Shown here piece by piece: positions 23,969-30,764 of a stretch of DNA of 64,000 bases. Below the pieces are notes generated by a model. The model saw nothing but the letters and a program-made list of their open reading frames with translations, did not search any database and had not been told where the DNA came from. Location of the stretch: positions 31,270 to 95,269 of the forward strand of contig JAVJSD010000076.1 of the NCBI GenBank assembly GCA_040219575.1. Reading direction: 5' to 3'. How positions within the stretch are numbered: the stretch's first letter is position 1; every line of letters starts with the position of its first letter. The stretch is from JAVJSD01 sp040219575. GTDB lineage: Bacteria; Planctomycetota; Planctomycetia; Pirellulales; Pirellulaceae. The position numbers and the translations under genes are program-made.

Positions 23969-24047
23969 GGGACTCGGGTTTCCAATTTCTGTGTGCGACG
24001 GACGACCAGCTTGGTGCATTCGAAACGAGGCTTGTCGGGATGCGTAC

Positions 24048-24180
24048 TAGGCTCTGTCTGGAAGCTTCGTAGTGGAAGTCGTGAGACTTCCGACGGCATT
24101 TAAAGAGCAGAACTCTCACGAGTTCTCACGAGTTCCGCTGCCAGTCGATTTTCCACGTCGGCGTTACCAGGCAGAGCCTA
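24048..24180. repeat. A-family inverted-repeat element, copy 1
   Basis: A 133-bp element bounded by TAGGCTCTGTCTGG and its near-perfect reverse complement (ending CCAGGCAGAGCCTA, 13 of 14 paired). Inside is the GGAAGTC-GTGA-GACTTCC hairpin (24074-24091), followed by CTCACGAGTTC motifs. Orientation is opposite to the copies at 29010 and 48541. Confidence 0.8.
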
Positions 24181-24331
24181 ATACTACAGCGCCCATCCCG
24201 AATTATTCATCACGACTTTGCCACGTTTGACGGAATGCGAGACAATTGCAGGCGTTGGCCCTCGCTGCGACCGCGTGACAATCAGCCGCATTGGAGCCCG
24301 GATCCGGCAAGGCCGACGGCAGCGAAGGGAA

Positions 24332-24496
24332 GTAGCATGGCCGCCCCCGGCCGTGAATCGGCAGTCCAGCGATTGGAGCGCCGGCGGCTCGGCCAGATCC
24401 GCACTTCGGGAAACGTCGCCATCGGTCACGCGGGCTTTCGGGAAGTAAGGGCCGCGGCGTGGAGCGCGCATTCACGGCCGAGGGCGGCCATGCTAC
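24332..24496. repeat. Inverted pair of GTAGCATGGCCGCCC arms
   Basis: The segment 24332-24358 (GTAGCATGGCCGCCC followed by CCGGCCGTGAAT) is repeated in reverse at 24470-24496 with one mismatch. The arms enclose about 110 bp that show no coding pattern. It looks like a further short dispersed repeat lying inside the larger repeat nest. Confidence 0.65.
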
Positions 24497-24622
24497 CGAA
24501 TCGCACTCCGAGCGAACGCCCAGCGGCCAACGAACAATCCGGGCTAGTGTTCCGTCAGGCCTTGATTTCTGCGCGGGCGACCTCGTGAGAATTCGGGGAT
24601 TCGGGACAACGACGGAACTTCC

Positions 24623-24771
24623 AGAAGTCTCACGACTTCTGCTACGCCAATTGCTACGTTTGACTCAGCACCAGGCTCTGGTTGAAAACACCGAATGGCT
24701 GGGAGTCTCGGTAGCGGAACTCGCCAGAGTTCCGAGAGTCGGGCCGGAGGTGCGGAAGTCTGGCGACTTCC
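24623..24771. repeat. A-family hairpins, copy 2 (rearranged)
   Basis: Three A-type hairpins in a row: AGAAGTC-TCAC-GACTTCT (24623-24640), GGAACTC-GCCA-GAGTTCC (24716-24733) and GGAAGTC-TGGC-GACTTCC (24754-24771). A CAGGCTCTGG motif at 24672 and AGGCTCCGG after the last hairpin match the element ends seen elsewhere. It looks like a complete copy with a solo hairpin beside it. Confidence 0.65.
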
Positions 24772-24794
24772 GCTACAGGCTCCGGAAAGCAACT

Positions 24795-26303
24795 TCAACT
24801 CGTTGGCAACGACTGGCTCGTGCGGCGCTCGGTGATCTCGATCGCCTTGAGCAGGCCGCGGGCCTTGTTGAGCGTTTCTTGGTATTCGAGCGTGGGATTG
24901 CTGTCAGCGACGATCCCGGCGCCGGCTTGGACATACGCCTTGCCATCCTGGACGACGATCGTGCGCAGGGCGATGCAGGTATCCATGTTGCCGCCGTAGT
25001 CGAAGTAGCCGACGGCGCCGGCGTACGGTCCGCGACGGTGTCGCTCCAACTCGTCGATGATCTCCATGGCCCGGACTTTCGGCGCGCCGCTGACGGTGCC
25101 GGCGGGGAGGCAGGCCTGCAGGGCGTCGAAGGCGTCCTTCCCCGCGGCAAGTTCGCCGGTGACATTCGACGTGATGTGCATCACGTGGCTGTAGCGTTCG
25201 ATGACCATCACGTCGGAGAGTTCGACCGTGCCGTACCGCGCCACGCGCCCCACGTCGTTGCGGCCCAGGTCGACCAGCATCACGTGTTCGGCCCGCTCCT
25301 TGGGGTCGGCCAGCAGTTCCTCGCCGAGCGCCCGATCTTCGTCTTCCGTTTTTCCGCGCGGTCGGGTTCCCGCCAGCGGCCGCACGGTCACCTTGCCGTC
25401 CAGAACACGGCACATGATCTCCGGCGAACTGCCGACCAGCGTGGTTTCGGACGTGCGAAGGAAGAACATGAACGGACTGGGATTCACCACGCGCAACGTG
25501 CGATAGACCTCGAACGGGTCAGCGTGCAGGTCGACCTCCAATCGCTGGCTGATCACCACCTGAAAGATGTCGCCGGCGCGAATGTACTCGACGCAGCGTC
25601 GGACGGCGTCTTCGAAGTCGGCCTGCTCGAAGTTCGAGCGAAACGGCAGCGTCAATTCGCCGGCGACGTCGATGTCGGCGCACTGGAGTGTTTCGTGGGG
25701 GGCGGCGAGACGGTCGACCAACTCGTCGACTCGGCGACAGGCGTCTTCGTACGCCGATTTCGCATCGGGAAACGCGTCGATGCGGGCCAGCGCGACCGCC
25801 GTCATCGTCTTGGTGACGTTGTCAAACACGACCATCCGGTCGTAGAAGGCGAACGACAGATCCGGCAGGCCGCGATCGTCGGCCGGGGCGTTGGGTAGAT
25901 GCTCCTGGTAGCGGACGATGTCGTAGCCGGCATAGCCGACGGCGCCTCCGGTGAACGGCGGCAGGCCGGGGACGCGGGCTTCTTTGAGCCCCCCCAACCG
26001 GCGGCGAAGCTCTTCCAGTGGAGCGTCGCTCGTGAATTGTTCGCGCTCCTGGGCCGTTTCCACGGTGACGGTGTTTCCGCGGGCCGAGAGCGTGAGAAAC
26101 GGATCGACGGCCAGAAAACTGTAGCGGCCGACTTTCTCGCCGCCGATGACGCTTTCGAACAGGCAGGCGCTGCCGCCGTCGTCGAGGCGATGGAAGGCGG
26201 AAACCGGCGTCAGCGCGTCGCTCACCAGTCGGCGATACACGGGAACCAGCTGATGTCCCTGGGCAAGCTGTTGAAACAAGTCGTAATCGGGAACGTGAGA
26301 CAT
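24795..26303 (-). CDS. trpE: Anthranilate synthase component I
   Basis: A 502-residue chorismate-utilising enzyme that makes anthranilate for tryptophan synthesis. The start chosen is the ATG at 26303, as the residues further upstream look non-conserved. The N-terminal regulatory domain has LFES (residues 48-51), equivalent to the LLES tryptophan-feedback motif. The catalytic domain shows GSSPEIMCR, RPLAGTRPRG, DLGRNDVGRV, LPAGTVSGAPKVRAMEII, GAVGYFDYGGNMDTCIA and QAGAGIVADSNP. This full set favours TrpE over PabB. No trpG or other trp gene is next to it in the window, so it seems to be unlinked from the rest of the pathway. No leader peptide with Trp codons is evident upstream. Confidence 0.94.
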   Translation of the reverse strand: MSHVPDYDLFQQLAQGHQLVPVYRRLVSDALTPVSAFHRLDDGGSACLFESVIGGEKVGRYSFLAVDPFLTLSARGNTVTVETAQEREQFTSDAPLEELRRRLGGLKEARVPGLPPFTGGAVGYAGYDIVRYQEHLPNAPADDRGLPDLSFAFYDRMVVFDNVTKTMTAVALARIDAFPDAKSAYEDACRRVDELVDRLAAPHETLQCADIDVAGELTLPFRSNFEQADFEDAVRRCVEYIRAGDIFQVVISQRLEVDLHADPFEVYRTLRVVNPSPFMFFLRTSETTLVGSSPEIMCRVLDGKVTVRPLAGTRPRGKTEDEDRALGEELLADPKERAEHVMLVDLGRNDVGRVARYGTVELSDVMVIERYSHVMHITSNVTGELAAGKDAFDALQACLPAGTVSGAPKVRAMEIIDELERHRRGPYAGAVGYFDYGGNMDTCIALRTIVVQDGKAYVQAGAGIVADSNPTLEYQETLNKARGLLKAIEITERRTSQSLPTS

Positions 26304-26690
26304 CGTCGCTGGCTTGGTTCTGCGGAGCGTGGCGGCGGCGTTGCGAAGAGGCGAAGTGAGCGGCGGGGTGTCGACCAATCAAACTGTCAAGAAAGCAAGG
26401 CGGCCGGTTCGCGCGCGGGAGTGTCGCGGCCGCCCTTTCGCACGATATTCACCGCGGTATTCGCCGCTCGATCAAGGGTAACAGCGGCTTCATCGCGCAA
26501 CAATGGGCGTCGCCTGCGCGGTCGTCGCCGTCGCTAAATCCCCTAATCTTGACACTGTATTAGCGCCTGTTAGAATCCAAGCAGAATCTTAACTCTTGGC
26601 ATCGCATGAGGTTGCACCAATCAATTCCCGTCGTGCCACCTCTTGATTTCGGTCTCTCCGGTCTCGCCGCCGGGGGATTCTCGAGGCGAT
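26304..26690. other. 387-bp divergent intergenic region between trpE and mcsA
   Basis: This gap drives trpE leftward and mcsA-mcsB rightward. The mcsA side holds a strong promoter at 26549-26576. On the trpE side there is a TTGACA on the minus strand (around 26380-26385) without a good -10 box. I find neither a CtsR-type direct repeat nor a CIRCE element. Confidence 0.5.
26549..26576 (+). promoter_or_regulatory. Sigma70-type promoter of mcsA-mcsB (TTGACA-N16-TAGAAT)
   Basis: A perfect TTGACA (26549-26554), a 16-bp spacer and TAGAAT (26571-26576, one mismatch). Transcription would start near 26583, about 108 nt before the mcsA ATG. The surroundings are markedly more AT-rich than the flanking genes. 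Confidence 0.65.
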
Positions 26691-27200
26691 ATGAAGTGTC
26701 AACACTGTGAAAAGCCCGCCACCTTCCACATCACCGAGCGCATCGGAGAGAGTGAGGAGTGGCAGGAACTGCACCTCTGCGAGGACCATGCCCGGCAGTA
26801 CCTCTCGCCGAGCAATTCGCCTCCGGCGCCGACCGTCGTGGGTTCGCTCGCGCAGCAGTTGAAAGTCGGACAAACCGCCGAGGAGCTCGCCCGGCTCGAC
26901 CAGCGCGCGTGTCCCTTTTGCGGGATCACGTTTTACGAGTTCCGCCACCAGGGCCGGCTGGGCTGCCCGCACGACTACGTCTGCTTCGAAGAGGAACTGG
27001 AGCCGTTGATCGTCAGCATTCACGGCGAGACGCAACATACGGGCAAGCATCCGAAGCACGGCGCCGGCGCGGCGGACCGCCAAACGGAGTTGATCCGGCT
27101 GCGGCGTGAGATGAAAGAGGCCATCGAGCGCGAGAAGTACGAACGTGCTTCGGAACTGCGCGACGAAATACGCCGCATCGAGCAGGAAGGCAAACCGTGA
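26691..27200 (+). CDS. mcsA: McsA-like zinc-binding activator of protein arginine kinase
   Basis: A 169-residue protein starting at ATG 26691 (GAGG 7 nt upstream). Cys pairs C3/C6 with C30, then C74/C77 with C92 and C98, fit the two zinc-binding modules of McsA. Residues 134-168 form a UvrB/UvrC (UVR) motif, a helical hairpin (LRREMKEAIEREKYERASELRDEI). In Bacillus, McsA activates the arginine kinase McsB and the pair feeds proteins to ClpCP. The stop codon overlaps the next start (GTGA), so translation of mcsB is coupled. UVR-motif proteins with zinc sites could have other roles, but the adjacent kinase makes this assignment firm. Confidence 0.93.
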   Translation: MKCQHCEKPATFHITERIGESEEWQELHLCEDHARQYLSPSNSPPAPTVVGSLAQQLKVGQTAEELARLDQRACPFCGITFYEFRHQGRLGCPHDYVCFEEELEPLIVSIHGETQHTGKHPKHGAGAADRQTELIRLRREMKEAIEREKYERASELRDEIRRIEQEGKP

Positions 27201-28300
27201 AACTGGAAGACCTGGCAGGTCGGTGCGGTGAATGGCTGCGCGGCAGTGGTCCGGAGTCGGACATCGTCGTCAGCAGTCGCATTCGGCTGGCGCGCAATCT
27301 GGCCGACTTTCCCTTCATCCGCAAATGCACCGATCAAGATCGGGCGGCGGTGGCCAACACGCTGCGCGAGCGCGTGTTGCAGTTGGAGGGTCTGGCCGGC
27401 GACGAGAACGGCGGCGCCGGCGGCATCCTGTACGTCGACGTCAGCGGCTTGGAGGCGGTCGACCGGCAGTTCCTCGTCGAGCGTCAGCTGATCAGCCGCG
27501 AACTCGCCGAATCGTCCGGCGCGCGGGGCGTGGCGATCGATCCGCAGGAAAAATTCAGCCTGATGATCAACGAGGAAGACCACCTTCGCATGCAGGTGAT
27601 GCACAGCGGGCTCGACCTCGAAACCGCCTGGCAGCGGATCAACCAGATCGACGATCTGATCGAGAGCAAGGTCACCTACGCCTATCACCAGCGTCTCGGT
27701 TATCTGACCGCCTGCCCGACGAACGTCGGCACGGGCATGCGCGTCTCGGTGATGCTGCACCTGCCGGCGCTGGTCATCACCAAGCAGATCGACAAGGTCT
27801 TCCGCAGCCTGCAGAAGATCAGCCTCGCCGTGCGGGGACTGTACGGCGAGGGCTCGCAGGCGATGGGGCACTTCTATCAGATCAGCAATCAAATCACGCT
27901 GGGCCGCAGCGAAGCCGAACTGATCGAACAGGTGGCCGACGTGGTGCCCGCCATCATCGGCTACGAACGCAAGGCCCGCGACTTTCTCGTGCGCGAAGGC
28001 CACCGCGACCTGCACGACCGCGTGAGCCGGGCCTACGGCATCCTCTGCACCGCCAAGACCATCAGCAGCCAGGAGACGATGGACTTGCTCAGCAGCGTGC
28101 GAATGGGCATCAATCTCGGCCTGATCAGCGACCTGGAGATTCCCACCGTCAACAAGCTGTTCATCCACACCCAGCCGGCCCACCTGCAGAAGCTGCGCGG
28201 CATTCCGTTGGACACCGCCGACCGCAACATCGAACGGGCCCACTATCTCCAGCGCCACCTCCGCATGCGCAACCAGCAAGACGGCGCCGAGGCGAACTGA
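27197..28300 (+). CDS. mcsB: Protein arginine kinase McsB
   Basis: A 367-residue ATP:guanido phosphotransferase-fold protein that phosphorylates arginine residues on proteins. Catalytic landmarks are SSRIRLARN (residues 26-34), NEEDHLR (125-131, with the catalytic Glu) and CPTNVGTGMR (173-182, with the reactive Cys and the substrate-loop region). Near the C-terminus RNIERA (343-348) occupies the place of the RDxxRA phosphoarginine-docking motif, with Asn for Asp. The start is a GTG overlapping the mcsA stop. No ctsR or clpC is next to it, unlike the Bacillus operon. Length is normal for McsB. The gene converges with the RAYT gene, with a REP hairpin between them. Confidence 0.95.
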   Translation: MKLEDLAGRCGEWLRGSGPESDIVVSSRIRLARNLADFPFIRKCTDQDRAAVANTLRERVLQLEGLAGDENGGAGGILYVDVSGLEAVDRQFLVERQLISRELAESSGARGVAIDPQEKFSLMINEEDHLRMQVMHSGLDLETAWQRINQIDDLIESKVTYAYHQRLGYLTACPTNVGTGMRVSVMLHLPALVITKQIDKVFRSLQKISLAVRGLYGEGSQAMGHFYQISNQITLGRSEAELIEQVADVVPAIIGYERKARDFLVREGHRDLHDRVSRAYGILCTAKTISSQETMDLLSSVRMGINLGLISDLEIPTVNKLFIHTQPAHLQKLRGIPLDTADRNIERAHYLQRHLRMRNQQDGAEAN

Positions 28301-28316
28301 TTCAGCGTTCACTCGC

Positions 28317-28358
28317 ATGGGTGCCATGCTCTCACGCCGAAGGCGGGTGAGCATGCGG
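28317..28358. repeat. REP hairpin, left flank of RAYT
   Basis: Contains GCCATGCTCTCACGCC and GGCGGGTGAGCATGC around a short central GAA, giving an imperfect hairpin. It sits between the convergent ends of mcsB and the RAYT gene. Confidence 0.75.
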
Positions 28359-28371
28359 AGCGTCTTGCATG

Positions 28372-28944
28372 TCAACCCTTGGAGGAGCGGGGCAACATAC
28401 TCGTCTCGATTTCGAGCGAATCGCACTCGACGCCGGCGTAAAACGGAGCACTCGACCACTTCCAGTCTTCTGGCCGTTCACAAAGCCCTCTTCGAACCGG
28501 ATTGGCGTGGATGTAGTCGATTTCAAGCCAAACTGTTCTGGGTTCCGTGATGTTTCGATCGTACCCTCCCCCTCGTTGCCAGAAACGATAGTGTTCGTCT
28601 CCATTCGGCTGTCGATCAAGCAGTTTCGGTAGAAACGACGGGGCGTGTTTCTTTACAAAGGGAATTGCCGTTCTAGCAACCGATGTTTTCACCGATTGCA
28701 GCAGTGAACTGATGCGATAGTTTCGCTCCGTCGGAAAGACCAATAGGTGCACGTGCTCGGGCATGATCACATACGCCCAGAGGTGATACCGTTGCTTGAG
28801 GCACGCCTTGGCGATTGCAGCGGCAAGCCAACGTCGCGAACGGTCTCGCGACAGGAAGGGCTGACGCCGAAAACAGGAAAAGGTCAACGAATGGGCGTGG
28901 CCGACGTCGTTGAATCGCCGGCACGACTTATGGTGGCGTTTCAC
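28372..28944 (-). CDS. REP-associated tyrosine transposase (RAYT, Y1 HUH family)
   Basis: A 190-residue single-domain member of the IS200/IS605-like Y1 transposase superfamily. The metal-binding HUH motif is intact (VIMPEHVHLLV), as is the basic N-terminus (HSLTFSCFRRQPFLSRDRS) that is typical of RAYTs. The C-terminal part has FWQRGGGYDRNI and IDYIHANPVRRGL; the catalytic Tyr is one of the Tyr residues in this region. I start it at the GTG at 28944, which has TAGGGGG 9 nt upstream. An earlier in-frame ATG at 29127 would begin inside an A-family repeat. RAYTs cut single-stranded REP hairpins in vitro. The flanking inverted REPs support this identity. Confidence 0.9.
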   Translation of the reverse strand: MKRHHKSCRRFNDVGHAHSLTFSCFRRQPFLSRDRSRRWLAAAIAKACLKQRYHLWAYVIMPEHVHLLVFPTERNYRISSLLQSVKTSVARTAIPFVKKHAPSFLPKLLDRQPNGDEHYRFWQRGGGYDRNITEPRTVWLEIDYIHANPVRRGLCERPEDWKWSSAPFYAGVECDSLEIETSMLPRSSKG

Positions 28945-28953
28945 TTCGTAGTG

Positions 28954-28960
28954 CCCCCTA
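28954..28960 (-). promoter_or_regulatory. Ribosome-binding site supporting the RAYT GTG start
   Basis: On the minus strand TAGGGGG lies 9 nt ahead of the GTG at 28944. It favours this start over the upstream ATG in the repeat. Confidence 0.45.
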
Positions 28961-29009
28961 CGGACGAAATGATCTCTGACCGGTGGGGCTTTGCCGACTC
29001 GCCTGGAAC

Positions 29010-29133
29010 TAGGCTCCGTTTGGAAACGCCGACCGGGCAATTCAATTTGTAGCGGAACTCGTGAGAGTTCCTCTATTCTCAATGCCGTCGGAAGTCTCAC
29101 GACTTCCGCTACGCAGTTTCTTGACAAAGCCTA
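29010..29133. repeat. A-family inverted-repeat element, copy 3
   Basis: A 124-bp element with TAGGCT at its left edge and AGCCTA at its right edge. Inside are GTAGCGGAACTC-GTGA-GAGTTCC and, inverted, GTCGGAAGTC-TCAC-GACTTCCGCTAC. It lies upstream of the RAYT start, inside the REP-RAYT unit. Confidence 0.8.
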
Positions 29134-29157
29134 GTGCGATCATCGTCGGTGAGCGCT

Positions 29158-29197
29158 CCGCATGCTCACTCGCCTTCGGCGTGAGAGCATGGCACCC
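29158..29197. repeat. REP hairpin, right flank of RAYT
   Basis: CATGCTCACTCGCC and GGCGTGAGAGCATG pair over 12 of 14 positions around a TTC loop. It is the inverted copy of 28317-28358 and ends 6 bp before the stop codon of the DUF1080 gene. Confidence 0.78.
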
Positions 29198-29203
29198 CAC
29201 TTG

Positions 29204-30559
29204 CTACTTGGCGGCGGCTTGGTCTTCGGACTTCAGCGGCTTGATGCTGATGTTGCGGAACTCGACCGGGTCGCTGTGACCGGCGAAGCCGAAGTAGCCG
29301 CTCTTCAGATCCTTGCCGGGATGCGGGCTGCCAGCCATGTACTCGGTCACGTCGCCGAGGTCGGCGTCGAGAATCACCGTGCCGTTCAGCTCCACTTTGA
29401 CCGTCGATCCCTTCACCGTCACTTCCTGGTAGTTCCACTGGCCCGGCTCGCGCAGGTAGCCGCGCTGCGCCGGCACGATGCCGTAAGCCGAACCGTGCGC
29501 CTGGCGCGGATCGAGCTTGCCGTACTTGGGATGCTCGGTGTCGAGCACCTGCAGTTCGCACATGCCGTCGTAGGCGGGATTGCCCGTGCCGGGATAACGA
29601 ATGGCCAGGCCGTTGTTGCCGCCCGGCGGCAGGCGGAATTCGACCCGGGCGACGAAATCGCCATGCTCTTTCTTCGTGTGCAGCACGCCCCCTTTGCCCT
29701 TTTGGCAAACGATCGCGCCGTCCTTCACCTCGTAGTTCTCGACGGCGCCGGCCCAGCCGCTGAGGTCGTTGCCGTTGAACACGGACTTGAACCCCTTGGG
29801 ATCTTCTCCCCGCAGCCGGGCGTTCGCCTCGTCGGCCGGAATCTCGCGAAAGAAGAGATTCTTCCAGCGGATCTCGCCGCCATGCGTCTGCAATTGAATC
29901 GGACCACTCGCCACCAGCGACGTCTTGCGGTCCTTGTCCCAGAAGTTCTCCATGATTTCGTTGTCGACCACCAGCTTGCCGTTCAGGTAGACGGTGGTGC
30001 GGCTGCCGACTTGGATGATGTGGAACCGGTTCCACTCGCCGAACGGCTTGTCGGCAAGCACCAACGGATCGCGGCCGGGGCCCTTGTTGTTGAACAGGCC
30101 GCCCGAGCCCTTGTCGGCGCCGCGTTCCCACTTGCCGCCTTCCTTGGTGTAGTCCCAGATCTGCACCTGCGGCGTGGCCCGCAGGTAGATGCCGCTGTCG
30201 GCCAACGGAACCGTCTTGTAGTCGATCCAGAATTCGATGTCGCCAAAATCCTCGTCGGTGGTCAGGTAGACGCCCTTGCCGTCGTTCACCAGATCGCCGT
30301 CCTCGACGTACCAGTGCTGCAGGGCGTCGGCCTGGTCCGCCTTCAGTTTGGCTTCGCGGTCTTCCTCGCTGAGCGCGGCGAAGGCGCGGGGATCCATCGT
30401 TTTGGATCCGTGCCAACCGCTGAGGTCTTTGCCATTGAACAGGGCGATGAAGCCCTTGGGCGGCTGATTATTCTCCTGCGCGCGCGAGGCGACGCCGGCG
30501 AAGGTGGAGAGTATGAGGGCGGTGGTCGTCGCGGCGACAAGCTGACGCGGTGAGAACAT
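29204..30559 (-). CDS. Secreted protein with two DUF1080 (3-keto-disaccharide hydrolase-type) domains
   Basis: A 451-residue exported protein, started at ATG 30559 to give a signal peptide (MFSPRQLVAATTTALILSTFAGVASRAQ). Two concanavalin-like DUF1080 domains follow. The first is at about 30-225 (FIALFNGKDLSGWHGS) and the second at about 235-450 (FKSVFNGNDLSGWAGA); the repeated FNGxDLSGW opening shows the duplication. DUF1080 has more recently been tied to 3-keto-disaccharide hydrolysis, but many members remain unassigned, so the substrate is inference. The open frame runs about 129 codons further upstream without sensible content. It is divergent from the MMPL gene. Confidence 0.9.
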   Translation of the reverse strand: MFSPRQLVAATTTALILSTFAGVASRAQENNQPPKGFIALFNGKDLSGWHGSKTMDPRAFAALSEEDREAKLKADQADALQHWYVEDGDLVNDGKGVYLTTDEDFGDIEFWIDYKTVPLADSGIYLRATPQVQIWDYTKEGGKWERGADKGSGGLFNNKGPGRDPLVLADKPFGEWNRFHIIQVGSRTTVYLNGKLVVDNEIMENFWDKDRKTSLVASGPIQLQTHGGEIRWKNLFFREIPADEANARLRGEDPKGFKSVFNGNDLSGWAGAVENYEVKDGAIVCQKGKGGVLHTKKEHGDFVARVEFRLPPGGNNGLAIRYPGTGNPAYDGMCELQVLDTEHPKYGKLDPRQAHGSAYGIVPAQRGYLREPGQWNYQEVTVKGSTVKVELNGTVILDADLGDVTEYMAGSPHPGKDLKSGYFGFAGHSDPVEFRNISIKPLKSEDQAAAK

Positions 30560-30764
30560 GGGCGGGGCTCCTACGGGGGACGTTGCGCGATCCGGCCGGT
30601 CGGGCGATCCTCGAGGGAGACGAGGGGCTGTGCGGCGCGGTGGGAAGGTCGAATCGATTGGTGGCGAACTATTTCGCTGGAAATATCGTAACTTCCGCCG
30701 CCGTCTTCCGCCACACTTGGAGGCAAGCCCCTCGGCGATTGCCGAAGCGTGCGGATAGAGTACA

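Larger units (their letters stand above)
23969..24794. other. 826-bp intergenic region made mostly of nested dispersed repeats
   Basis: No gene is convincing in this gap between the hydrolase and trpE. In order it contains an A-family element (24048-24180), a stretch beginning CCCGAATTATTCATCACG (24197) and ending ATCCGGGCTAG (about 24536-24546) whose edges resemble the MITE at 36332-36511, an internal inverted pair around 24332-24358 and 24470-24496, and further A-family hairpins (24623-24771). Confidence 0.7.
28317..29197. mobile_element. REP-RAYT-REP unit (inverted REPs flanking a REP-associated tyrosine transposase)
   Basis: Two near-identical REP-like hairpins face each other at 28317-28358 and 29158-29197; one is the reverse complement of the other with few differences. 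Between them lie the RAYT gene (28372-28944) and an A-family element (29010-29133). Two more REPs of the same type, again in inverted pair, lie 13 kb away at 42340-42440. This is the arrangement described for bacterial REP/RAYT units. I see no target-site duplication. Confidence 0.78.

Noticed and set aside
24048..24771. Repeat cluster as a CRISPR array
   Set aside because: The repeats are inverted hairpins of several kinds with irregular spacing. There are no uniform direct repeats, no spacers and no cas genes.
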